Shown piece by piece: positions 42,099 through 49,930 of a DNA stretch of 64,000 bases (positions are counted from its first letter, which is position 1; each line of letters opens with the position of its first letter). The stretch spans positions 496,001 through 560,000 of the forward strand of contig CANNGL010000003.1 in the NCBI GenBank assembly GCA_947504205.1, given 5' to 3'. The notes below the pieces were generated by a model. It was not told the DNA's origin, made no database searches, and saw only the letters and a list, made by a program, of their open reading frames with translations. The translations under genes were made by a program, and so were the position numbers. The DNA comes from an uncultured Litoreibacter sp. (GTDB lineage Bacteria > Pseudomonadota > Alphaproteobacteria > Rhodobacterales > Rhodobacteraceae).

Positions 42099-42115
42099 TG
42101 TAAGTAAAACTTACA
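42099..42115. promoter_or_regulatory. Candidate LysR operator
   Basis: TGTAAG and CTTACA form a perfect 6-bp inverted repeat with a 5-base spacer, giving the LysR-type T-N11-A pattern, 2 bases before the regulator's ATG and within the divergent promoter of the 54-residue gene. Confidence 0.55.
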
Positions 42116-42117
42116 GT

Positions 42118-42987
42118 ATGGACTGGAAAGACATACCATCTCTGAGCGCCCTACGCGCATTCGAAGCCGCGCACCGCACCGGTAGTTTTTCTGCCGCAGC
42201 GCGTGAATTAAACGTGACCCATGCAGCCGTTGCTCAACATGTCAGGGCGCTCGAAGGATACTTCGGCACGTCCCTGATGCGGCGCGAAGGTAAGGGGATG
42301 AACGTCACCGAGGCTGGTGAAAAGCTCGTTATTCCACTAACCGAAGGGTTTCGCAGGATCGCTGAGGGTGTGTCCTCTCTGAGGTTCAATCAATCCGAAC
42401 GACCGTTGGCGCTGGCCGTAACGCCTGCTTTCGCGGAAAACTGGCTTATGCCGCGCCTGAACAGTTACTGGGCCAAGTACCCAGATATCCCGCTTTCGAT
42501 CCAGCCGAGCTATGATCTCGTTGATTTCCAGAGCTCGGATATCGATCTCGCCATCCGCTACGGGCGGGGCGATTGGCAGGGTGTCCATGTGGAACGCCTC
42601 GCAAGCGCGAGCAGCCTTGTTGTTGCGGCACCGGATTTGATCGAAAGAGAAGATCTGCACGATCCCGAGCGACTGGCCGAGCAGCAGTGGTTCCTGGAAG
42701 AGGGGTATCGCGAAGAACGCATGTGGCTGCATTCGCAACAGATTGAGGTCCCGGACGATCGCGTTCGATTGTTACCATCCTACGGGATGGTCATTTCGGC
42801 GTTGCGCGATGGGGCCGGGGTAGGGGTGCTGTCTCAAGCTGTCGCGGAACAGGACCTCGAACAAGGCAGGTTGCAGGCCATTCACAAAGGCGACGGAAGC
42901 GGGCTTGCCTATTGGATACTCACGCGAAAATCGGTGTTGCCAGAGCGTGTGAAACTGCTTCGCAATTGGCTGCGATCTGTCGCCTGA
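42118..42987 (+). CDS. LysR-family transcriptional regulator (GcvA-like)
   Basis: The 289-residue protein has the GcvA-type N-terminus: SLSALRAFEAAHRTGSFSAA, ELNVTHAAVAQHVRALEGYF and a periplasmic-binding-like effector domain (LALAVTPAFAENWLMPRL, DLAIRYGRGDW). GcvA-type regulators often control amino-acid or beta-lactamase genes; here the only divergent gene is the 54-residue one. It converges with the lipoprotein gene, 3 bases apart. Confidence 0.9.
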   Translation: MDWKDIPSLSALRAFEAAHRTGSFSAAARELNVTHAAVAQHVRALEGYFGTSLMRREGKGMNVTEAGEKLVIPLTEGFRRIAEGVSSLRFNQSERPLALAVTPAFAENWLMPRLNSYWAKYPDIPLSIQPSYDLVDFQSSDIDLAIRYGRGDWQGVHVERLASASSLVVAAPDLIEREDLHDPERLAEQQWFLEEGYREERMWLHSQQIEVPDDRVRLLPSYGMVISALRDGAGVGVLSQAVAEQDLEQGRLQAIHKGDGSGLAYWILTRKSVLPERVKLLRNWLRSVA

Positions 42988-42990
42988 CCC

Positions 42991-43317
42991 CTAAGCGCAA
43001 CTTAGACCCGCGCTGTCGGCGCCATTTTTCCAGCCGCGAAAATCGCCGTTCTGAAAGATAAGCGTAGGGCCGTTGTCCCAAGCTACGAACGAAGCGGAAT
43101 TTGCACACGCGCCCGCTTCAGTTGGACCCGATCCCACCAGTTTCGTCATAGCCGCCTCGGCGCTGTGATCGGTTCGGCCAAAATCTATGCGCTGTTCGCG
43201 GTCAAGAAGTTGCACGCCGTTGGCGTCCAGCGCAAAGGGAATGGGCGGTGTCTTGGGGGAGGGCGCTGTGCAGGCTGTGACCGCGAGAACCAGCAAGGCA
43301 AGGCCCCCGCGGTTCAC
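42991..43317 (-). CDS. Small lipoprotein downstream of regA
   Basis: The 108-residue protein has a short signal peptide ending in a lipobox (LLVLAVTAC, Cys near residue 16), then a soluble part with VQLLDREQRIDFGRTDHSAE and a C-terminal GWKNGADSAGLSCA. It is probably anchored in the outer or inner membrane. Its start overlaps the regA stop by 4 bases (ATGA), so it is translated with the response regulator. No function is known to me. Confidence 0.75.
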   Translation of the reverse strand: MNRGGLALLVLAVTACTAPSPKTPPIPFALDANGVQLLDREQRIDFGRTDHSAEAAMTKLVGSGPTEAGACANSASFVAWDNGPTLIFQNGDFRGWKNGADSAGLSCA

Positions 43318-43868
43318 CGGGGACTGCGCTTTGCCAAAATGCGCTGCAACGTTCTGCGGTGCATATTCAACCGACGGGCTGTCTCAGACACGTTCCTGTC
43401 GCACAATTCGTAAACACGCTGGATGTGCTCCCAACGGACCCGATCTGCCGACATTGGATTTTCAGGAGGTGGCGGAAGCTCGTCGCCATCTGCCAGCAAA
43501 GCATTGGTCACATCATTGGCGTCCGCAGGCTTCGACAGATAGTCGGTTGCGCCGATTTTGACGGCCGCAACGGCGGTTGCAATCGCCCCGTACCCGGTCA
43601 GCACAACAACTTTAGAATCAGGGCGTTTTTCGCGAATGACTTCGACCACATCCAAACCGTTGCCATCTTCCAGGCGCAGGTCGATCACCGCATAAGCAGG
43701 AGGGCGCGCCGTCGCAATCGCCTTGCCGCCAGCTACGGTTTCAGACGTCTCCGGTTCAAACCCGCGTTTTTCCATTGCCCGCGCAAGACGGCGCAGAAAG
43801 GGTTCGTCATCATCAACAAGCAACAGTGATCTGTCTTCGCCAATGTCACGCAAAGGAGTGTTAGCCAC
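43314..43868 (-). CDS. regA: Redox response regulator RegA (PrrA/ActR)
   Basis: The 184-residue protein has a receiver (LLLVDDDEPFLRRL, phosphoacceptor D63 in VIDLRLEDGNG, Lys in YLSKPAD), a proline linker (LPPPPENPMS) and a Fis-type HTH (VSETARRLNMHRRTLQRILA). The linker and HTH are nearly invariant in the RegA/PrrA/ActR/RoxR family. It controls photosynthesis, respiration, CO2 and nitrogen fixation genes in response to redox state. It forms a cluster with senC and divergent regB. Confidence 0.96.
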   Translation of the reverse strand: MANTPLRDIGEDRSLLLVDDDEPFLRRLARAMEKRGFEPETSETVAGGKAIATARPPAYAVIDLRLEDGNGLDVVEVIREKRPDSKVVVLTGYGAIATAVAAVKIGATDYLSKPADANDVTNALLADGDELPPPPENPMSADRVRWEHIQRVYELCDRNVSETARRLNMHRRTLQRILAKRSPR

Positions 43869-43943
43869 GATCCGCGCCTTCCCAATTCATTTCTTTTGGC
43901 TGAACCTATTGCGCGGACCGGGTTTGGTCAAATTCGGCGGCAA

Positions 43944-44561
43944 TCAGGAAGTCGTCGCATAGCAGGCTACGGTCTTGGTGATATCCTCAACAGTCGCCTC
44001 CCTGCGGAAGAAATCCACGAAGCCTTTTTCCGGCAGAACCAAATAGGTGAAAGTGGAGTGATCCACCAAATAATAGTCATCTTCTCCGGGCTGCCGCTTG
44101 TAATACGTCTTGTAGGCTTGGCTGGCGGCTTTGACCTGCTCTGGCGTTCCTGTCAGCCCCAGCATCTTCGGATGCATGACGTCGGTGAACTCTGCCAGAA
44201 CTTCGGGCGTATCACGCTCCGGATCTATGGAAATAAAGAGCGCGCTCGCATCCACGCCGTTTTCTGCCAGAGCATCGAGCGCCTCTGCGTTGCGCGCTGA
44301 GTCCAGCGGGCAAACGTCAGGGCAGAACGTGTATCCAAAGTAGACAAGTGTTGGCTCGGTAATGACATCTGTGTCGGTCACGGTTGCGCCGGTTTCATCG
44401 ACAAGTTCGAATGGTCCACCAATTGCCCCAGCGCCGCCCGCGATGGTGCTTTGCGAACAGGATGCCAACTCTTCGCCGCGATTGAGGAAAATGAAAGCCG
44501 CCAGGCCCCCAAGCATCGCAATAACCATGGCGAGGGCAGTGATCGCGTAGATATTTCGCAT
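43944..44561 (-). CDS. senC: SCO1/SenC/PrrC copper chaperone
   Basis: The 205-residue protein has one N-terminal membrane helix (ITALAMVIAMLGGLAAFIFL), then a periplasmic thioredoxin fold with the copper site GYTFCPDVCPLD (CxxxC) and a distal His in LVDHSTFTYLV. It delivers copper to the CuA/CuB sites of haem-copper oxidase and is coupled to RegB signalling in Rhodobacter. It lies between regA and divergent regB. Confidence 0.94.
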   Translation of the reverse strand: MRNIYAITALAMVIAMLGGLAAFIFLNRGEELASCSQSTIAGGAGAIGGPFELVDETGATVTDTDVITEPTLVYFGYTFCPDVCPLDSARNAEALDALAENGVDASALFISIDPERDTPEVLAEFTDVMHPKMLGLTGTPEQVKAASQAYKTYYKRQPGEDDYYLVDHSTFTYLVLPEKGFVDFFRREATVEDITKTVACYATTS

Positions 44562-44654
44562 CGGGGGATTCTCCTGTTGCAGTGCTCTGCCTGTTGATCC
44601 CTGAACACGCGCCGCGTATCAATTCGTCATTATGACGCTGCCAATCACATCTTC

Positions 44655-46049
44655 ATGATTGATGACATCTCTTCCGGTCTTCTGGACCGAACGGAAGGGC
44701 GTGGTCTGGTGCGACTGCGCACCCTCATCATCCTGAGATGGCTGGCGATTTTAGGGCAATCCGGCGCAGTCTTTATCGCGGCGTTTGGTCTCGACCTGGA
44801 TTTCGATCTGGGGCTCTGCATCGCGGCCATTGGTGCGTCGACAATTATCAATCTGATCGCGATTTTCGTCTATCCGCAAAACCGCAGGCTGTACGAGCGT
44901 GAGGTCTTCCTGACCATGCTCTTTGATGTGTCACAGCTGGCATTCCTGCTTTACCTGACGGGCGGGCTGAACAACCCGTTTGCTCTGCTCATTCTGGCTC
45001 CAGTCACCGTATCTGCGATGACGCTGCGGCCTCAATCGACCGTGTTTCTTGGTGCATTGAGCATCGTGCTGGTGAGCCTTCTCGCGTTTTATTACCTTCC
45101 GCTGCGCACGCAGCAGGGGTTCGTGTTGCGCATTCCGCAGCTCTTTATCGCTGGCTTCTGGTTCGCGATGGTCACTGGCATCGCGTTTCTGGGCATGTAT
45201 GCGATGCGCGTCACATCTGAAACATTTGCCATGAGCCAAGCGTTGCTGGCCACCCAGATGGCACTCGCCCGCGAACAGAAATTGACCGATCTGGGCGGCG
45301 TTGTCGCTGCGGCCGCACATGAGTTGGGAACGCCGCTTGCCACGATCAAGCTGGTCAGTTCTGAACTTCTTGAAGAGCTCGAGAACAACCCCGAATTGCG
45401 CGAAGACGCCGAACTGATCCGCGACCAGGCTGATCGATGCCGGGATATCCTGCATTCCATGGGGCGCCGGGGAAAAAGTGATCGCCATATGATGACCTTG
45501 CCGATCTCGGCGCTTGTCGAGGAGGCGGCAGAGCCACACATCCATCGCGGAAAACAGGTTCATTTCGAGTTTGGTCCCCGGCGCGGAGGGTCCGAACGCA
45601 TGCCTGTCGTCCACAGGCGCCCCGAGATGATTCACGGGCTGCGCAATCTGATTCAGAATGCCGTAGATTTTGCGGAAGACACGGTGTGGGTCGAAACCTA
45701 TTGGTCGGAAGAACAGGTTACGGTGCGTGTCTCCGACGATGGACGCGGATACCCGTCAGACCTTATCGGCCGCATCGGAGATCCATTCATCCGGCGCCGT
45801 GGACGTGCTGAGGAACGCAACAGCCGTCCCGAATATGAAGGTATGGGGCTGGGTCTGTTCATTGCCAAAACGCTGCTTGAACGGACGGGGGCAGAAGTCT
45901 TCTTCTCGAATGCGTGTGACCAGGATGGCAGCGATAGGGTGGCCGGAAAAGGGGCCGTGGCTGAAACAGTTTGGCCTGTCTCTGCGCTCGTCGAAGGTCT
46001 GGACACTGATCAGACAGGCCTCGGCGAAAACCAGCAAATCCAAATTTAA
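44655..46049 (+). CDS. regB: Redox sensor histidine kinase RegB (PrrB/ActS)
   Basis: The 464-residue kinase has six N-terminal membrane helices, the quinone-binding GGLNNPF motif at 103-109, H222 in AAAHELGTPLATIK, redox-active Cys262 in RCRDILHSMGRRG, and the ATPase boxes NLIQNAVDFA, DDGRGYP and GMGLGLFIAKTLL. These are the full set of RegB landmarks, so it should sense quinone redox state and phosphorylate RegA. Divergent from senC with a 93-base promoter gap. Confidence 0.96.
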   Translation: MIDDISSGLLDRTEGRGLVRLRTLIILRWLAILGQSGAVFIAAFGLDLDFDLGLCIAAIGASTIINLIAIFVYPQNRRLYEREVFLTMLFDVSQLAFLLYLTGGLNNPFALLILAPVTVSAMTLRPQSTVFLGALSIVLVSLLAFYYLPLRTQQGFVLRIPQLFIAGFWFAMVTGIAFLGMYAMRVTSETFAMSQALLATQMALAREQKLTDLGGVVAAAAHELGTPLATIKLVSSELLEELENNPELREDAELIRDQADRCRDILHSMGRRGKSDRHMMTLPISALVEEAAEPHIHRGKQVHFEFGPRRGGSERMPVVHRRPEMIHGLRNLIQNAVDFAEDTVWVETYWSEEQVTVRVSDDGRGYPSDLIGRIGDPFIRRRGRAEERNSRPEYEGMGLGLFIAKTLLERTGAEVFFSNACDQDGSDRVAGKGAVAETVWPVSALVEGLDTDQTGLGENQQIQI

Positions 46050-46109
46050 GACCCCGTTAACTCTGTTCGCCTAACCCTTTTCGTCGTGTTTGAGAGACGA
46101 GGATAGGCG

Positions 46110-47699
46110 ATGTTTTTGACGTTTCTGACGATCTCCCCTGCCACCCAGATCGCACTGCTTGGGGCGGTCATTCTGGTGTTAGGTGTTGCCTGGCCGCGGC
46201 CCAAAGTCGAGCTGGCGCAGAAACTGCTCGAAGATGCCTCGGCGCATGTCTTTGCCTTTCGGCAGCGTGAACTCGTTGCCGCATCAGCGACAGCGCGCAC
46301 CGCGCTCAGCGAAGCGGACTTCGAGGAAGATGTGTTTCATCAGCTTCTCGCGCGTCTCGGCGCAATATTTCCTGAAATTGACACCCACGCGGCGGGGATC
46401 GAGGCGGGTGGCAACCCCGTAGAATTGCTTGAAGTTACGCAAGACGGGCCGGTGCAACTCAAGATGCAGCTGATTGATGATGACCTGTTCATATCTGTTA
46501 CAGGGCTCGCTGCACCCTTGTCGCGATCCGTGATCATGGACGAGGATCAATTCTTGCGCCGTCAGGCCGATGCTGACTTTCTGGACAGCGCGATCGAGGC
46601 GTCGCCGGTGCCGAGTTGGCGCGAAGACGCAAAGGGGAACATAGATTGGGTTAATCGTGCCTATAGCGATCTTCTCGACATCAGCGCTGGCGAGACCCGT
46701 AAGAACCAATGGCCACCGACAAGACTGTTTGATGGTGCGCGTGTTGTTCAGGTTGGTGAGGAGCCTCGCCCGCGCAGATCAGCCATCCAGATGAAGGACG
46801 GCTCGACACGTATGTATGAAACGGCATCCGTCGGACATGGAAATGGCACTCTGCATTATGCACTGGACGCAACCGCGACCGCATTGGCAGAGGACAGTCT
46901 CAGGAATTTCCTGCAAACGCTTACTCAGACCTTCGCCTACCTGCCCATCGGGTTGGCGATATTCGATCGCGCGCGTCATCTTGTGATGTTCAACCCCGCA
47001 CTGCTGGACCTCACCTCGCTGCAGCCTGCTTGGCTTTCGGCCCGGCCGACGCTCTATGATGTTCTCAACGCCTTGCGTGAGAAACGCATGGTGCCCGAGC
47101 GAAAAGACTTCAAAGACTGGCGCAGCCAATTGGTCGAGGTCGAACAGGCCGCAAAGAACGGCACCTTCTGCGAAACCTGGACATTGCCCAATGGTCAGAT
47201 TTACCGGGTCACAGGTCGGCCCCACCCGGAGGGGGCCATCGCCTTCCTGATTGAGGACATTTCCGCAGAGATTACGCTCAAACGGAAATTCAGACGAGAA
47301 CTGGCAACGCGGCAGTCTATTCTCGACAATCTGCCAGCGGCGGTGGTCGTGCTGGATAATCAGGGCATCGTGCGATCACTGAATCAACCGTTTTTGGACA
47401 TGTGGTCACTCGATGAGGCCGAGATGATCGATAAGGCGTCCGTGGTGTCCCTGACAAAGCTATGGAGCGAACGGTGCCACCCCAACCCAATTTGGGGTGA
47501 AGTCCGCGATTTTGTTCGCCAGCGCAGTGAGCGCGCCGAATGGTCTGGCACCGTTCTGGAAGAAAGTGGGCGCACCTTGCAGTGCCGGGTTGCCCCCTTG
47601 CCGGGTGGGGGAACGCTTCTGACATTTGCGGATCCGATAACCACGCCCATGCCGCGCGCGCATATCAGAGACAAGGCACGTTCCACGCTCTCGGCGTGA
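46110..47699 (+). CDS. PAS-domain protein without a kinase
   Basis: The 529-residue protein has one N-terminal membrane helix (ISPATQIALLGAVILVLGVA) and three PAS-like segments (SAIEASPVPSWREDAKGNIDWVN in part near 160, YLPIGLAIFDRARHLVMFN near 280, LDNLPAAVVVLDNQGIVRSLNQPF in part near 420) but no histidine-kinase, GGDEF or EAL domain. It follows regB after 60 bases and precedes tsaE, an arrangement often seen in Rhodobacterales. It may be a signal-input partner or a degenerated kinase; output unknown. Confidence 0.82.
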   Translation: MFLTFLTISPATQIALLGAVILVLGVAWPRPKVELAQKLLEDASAHVFAFRQRELVAASATARTALSEADFEEDVFHQLLARLGAIFPEIDTHAAGIEAGGNPVELLEVTQDGPVQLKMQLIDDDLFISVTGLAAPLSRSVIMDEDQFLRRQADADFLDSAIEASPVPSWREDAKGNIDWVNRAYSDLLDISAGETRKNQWPPTRLFDGARVVQVGEEPRPRRSAIQMKDGSTRMYETASVGHGNGTLHYALDATATALAEDSLRNFLQTLTQTFAYLPIGLAIFDRARHLVMFNPALLDLTSLQPAWLSARPTLYDVLNALREKRMVPERKDFKDWRSQLVEVEQAAKNGTFCETWTLPNGQIYRVTGRPHPEGAIAFLIEDISAEITLKRKFRRELATRQSILDNLPAAVVVLDNQGIVRSLNQPFLDMWSLDEAEMIDKASVVSLTKLWSERCHPNPIWGEVRDFVRQRSERAEWSGTVLEESGRTLQCRVAPLPGGGTLLTFADPITTPMPRAHIRDKARSTLSA

Positions 47700-47742
47700 T
47701 CGGTGCTTGCGGGTCCGCGCCTGAGGTTTAAAACTCGCTGGC

Positions 47743-48237
47743 ATGACAGCTGGCCCATCGCAAACACACCTTCAGGTCTTTCTGGACTCGCCTGACGAAA
47801 CTGCGCGTTTGGCTGCCCAGTTTGCCGATCTCGCAAAACCGGGCATGACTTTGTTGCTTGAGGGGCCTGTCGGCGCGGGCAAAACGTTTTTTGCCCGCGC
47901 CCTGATCCAATCGCTGATGGCCCGCTCGGGGCAGATCGAAGATGTCCCATCACCCACCTTCACTCTGGTTCAGACCTACGAGTTTGACGACTTCGATGTC
48001 TGGCACGCGGATCTCTATCGCCTGACCAGCCCTGACGAACTGATCGAATTAGGTCTGGAGGCCGCGTTTGAGGATGCCCTGTGTCTGATCGAATGGCCTG
48101 AACAACTGGCTGAGATGGTGGGACAGGCGGCCATACGCCTGAAATTCGAACCGGCAGAGGATCCTGAAACAAGACATTGCCATATCACCGGTCCGGCCAA
48201 CATTGTCGATGCGCTGCGGGCAGGTCAGGCGTCGTGA
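47743..48237 (+). CDS. tsaE: tRNA t6A biosynthesis ATPase TsaE
   Basis: The 164-residue protein has Walker A LLEGPVGAGKTFFARAL, the Ser/Thr segment VPSPTFTLVQTYE, WHADLYRL and LIEWPEQLAEM, all typical of TsaE (YjeE). It drives the turnover of TsaD in making threonylcarbamoyladenosine-37. It heads the run tsaE-amgK-murU-addB-addA; the next start overlaps its stop (GTGA). Confidence 0.95.
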   Translation: MTAGPSQTHLQVFLDSPDETARLAAQFADLAKPGMTLLLEGPVGAGKTFFARALIQSLMARSGQIEDVPSPTFTLVQTYEFDDFDVWHADLYRLTSPDELIELGLEAAFEDALCLIEWPEQLAEMVGQAAIRLKFEPAEDPETRHCHITGPANIVDALRAGQAS

Positions 48238-49244
48238 CCCTTTCGTCTCAAATCACCGATCTGTTGAACGCCACCGGCTGGCACACTGCGAGCGTGGAGC
48301 CGCTTGCCGGTGACGCCTCGGCCCGCCGCTATCTGCGCTTAACTCGCCCGGATGGAATCCGCGCGATCCTGATGGACGCGTCCTCCCAAGCCGCGGGCAG
48401 CACTCAACAGTTTGAGGCTGTGGCTGTGGCCCTTACACGGGCACAGTTTTCTGCCCCTGAGATCTACGCTGCCGATCACCGCAACGCGTTATTGTTGCTG
48501 GAGGATTTCGGTGACGATCTGCTCGCGCAGCAGATAAAGACAGGCGCGCTGCCGGAAACCCAGACATATGAGAACCTCTGCGATCTGCTCTCTGACTTGT
48601 GGAGCAGCCAGACATTTCCACCGCTCCCCCGACTCGGTCCGGTTGAGATGATTGCGCAAGCGAGCCTGTTCAAAGACTGGTTCGTGAAATTGCACCCGGA
48701 TGGAGATACCGACACCGCCACGCACCTCATGGAGGACATAGCCCGATTTCTGACGGATCATCTGACCGGTGACCTCGGCATATCCCATCGCGATTTTCAT
48801 GTAGAAAATATTATCTGGTTGCCTGAGCGCACCGGTCATCGCCGTTTTGGCTTGCTGGACTTTCAGGACGCAGTTCTCGCGCCAAGAACCTACGACCTTG
48901 CCTCGCTTTTGACAGATGCACGGCGCGATATTTCTGTGGCCACACGCGATCAGGTGCTGCAAAAGTTCTTCAAGATGAAAACGCAGAACCTTAATTACGT
49001 CCAAACTGAATATGCTCTGTGTGTTCTGATGCGAAACTTGCGCATTCTGGGCATTTTTGCGCGGCTCTGCGCACGGGATGGCAAGCCGCGATATGCCGCC
49101 ATGATGCCGCGCGTCTGGACCCATGTAAGCGAGGCATTGTCGGACCCGCAGCTCAATCACTTTGCCGACAGGTTTCAGCAGGCATGCCCGTTTCCCGACC
49201 CAGACGTCGTGGACAGCTTCGCCACGGGATGTCCCACCGCATGA
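48234..49244 (+). CDS. amgK: N-acetylmuramate/N-acetylglucosamine kinase AmgK
   Basis: The 336-residue aminoglycoside-phosphotransferase-fold protein begins at a GTG overlapping tsaE. PLAGDASARRYLRL is the nucleotide loop, GISHRDFHVENIIWL the catalytic loop (HxDxxxxN) and GLLDFQDAVLAPRTYDLASLL the metal Asp segment. Next to murU this family is the anomeric sugar kinase that makes MurNAc-1-phosphate in peptidoglycan recycling, bypassing de novo MurA and fosfomycin. It overlaps murU by 4 bases. Confidence 0.92.
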   Translation: MTLSSQITDLLNATGWHTASVEPLAGDASARRYLRLTRPDGIRAILMDASSQAAGSTQQFEAVAVALTRAQFSAPEIYAADHRNALLLLEDFGDDLLAQQIKTGALPETQTYENLCDLLSDLWSSQTFPPLPRLGPVEMIAQASLFKDWFVKLHPDGDTDTATHLMEDIARFLTDHLTGDLGISHRDFHVENIIWLPERTGHRRFGLLDFQDAVLAPRTYDLASLLTDARRDISVATRDQVLQKFFKMKTQNLNYVQTEYALCVLMRNLRILGIFARLCARDGKPRYAAMMPRVWTHVSEALSDPQLNHFADRFQQACPFPDPDVVDSFATGCPTA

Positions 49245-49930
49245 CCGTAAACCGCGCCATGGTTTTTGCCGCCGGTTTCGGCACCCGTATGCAGCCCTTG
49301 ACCGAACAGACACCGAAGCCGCTGATCCGCGTGGCCGGGCGGCCGCTGCTGGACCATGCACTCGACCTTGTTTCGGATGTCGGAGCGACAGCGGTTGTGA
49401 ACGCGCACTATCTGGCCGATCAGGTTGCCACCCATGTCGCATTGCGGCCCGAAGCGACGCTGATCGTCGAAGAGCAACAGCTTCTCGATACAGGCGGTGG
49501 TCTGAAGAATGCTGGACCAATCCTGAATGCCTCGCCGGTTCTCACGTTGAACTCGGACGCAGTCTGGGCTGGGCCAAATCCGCTTGAACTGCTGAACACC
49601 CATTGGCGCCCAAATGACATGGATGCCCTGCTGATGTTGATCCCGATCTCGCAAACGGTCGGGTATTCGCGTTCAGGCAGCTTTGTTCTGGACGAAGCCG
49701 GTCGTATTGCCAAAGATCCAGACGGTTTGGCATATACCGGCGCTCAGATCATCCGAACCGACGGGCTGGCTGATATCCCGGACCGGGTTTTTTCAATGCA
49801 CCAACTTTGGGACCGGATGATTGAAGATGGTCGGGCCTTTGGGGCGATCTATCCCGGGCGCTGGGCAGATGTCGGCACACCCGAAGGGATTGGTCTGGCT
49901 GAAGACATGTTAAGGGTCGCAGATGTTTGA
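49241..49930 (+). CDS. murU: N-acetylmuramate alpha-1-phosphate uridylyltransferase MurU
   Basis: The 229-residue nucleotidyltransferase has VFAAGFGTRMQPLTEQTPKP, VVNAHYLADQV, LLDTGGGLKNA, LTLNSDAVW and a C-terminal WADVGTPEGIGLAE. With AmgK it yields UDP-MurNAc from recycled MurNAc. The ATG at 49241 overlaps the amgK stop and its own stop lies inside addB. Without amgK one might call it a mannose-1-phosphate guanylyltransferase. Confidence 0.92.
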   Translation: MTVNRAMVFAAGFGTRMQPLTEQTPKPLIRVAGRPLLDHALDLVSDVGATAVVNAHYLADQVATHVALRPEATLIVEEQQLLDTGGGLKNAGPILNASPVLTLNSDAVWAGPNPLELLNTHWRPNDMDALLMLIPISQTVGYSRSGSFVLDEAGRIAKDPDGLAYTGAQIIRTDGLADIPDRVFSMHQLWDRMIEDGRAFGAIYPGRWADVGTPEGIGLAEDMLRVADV

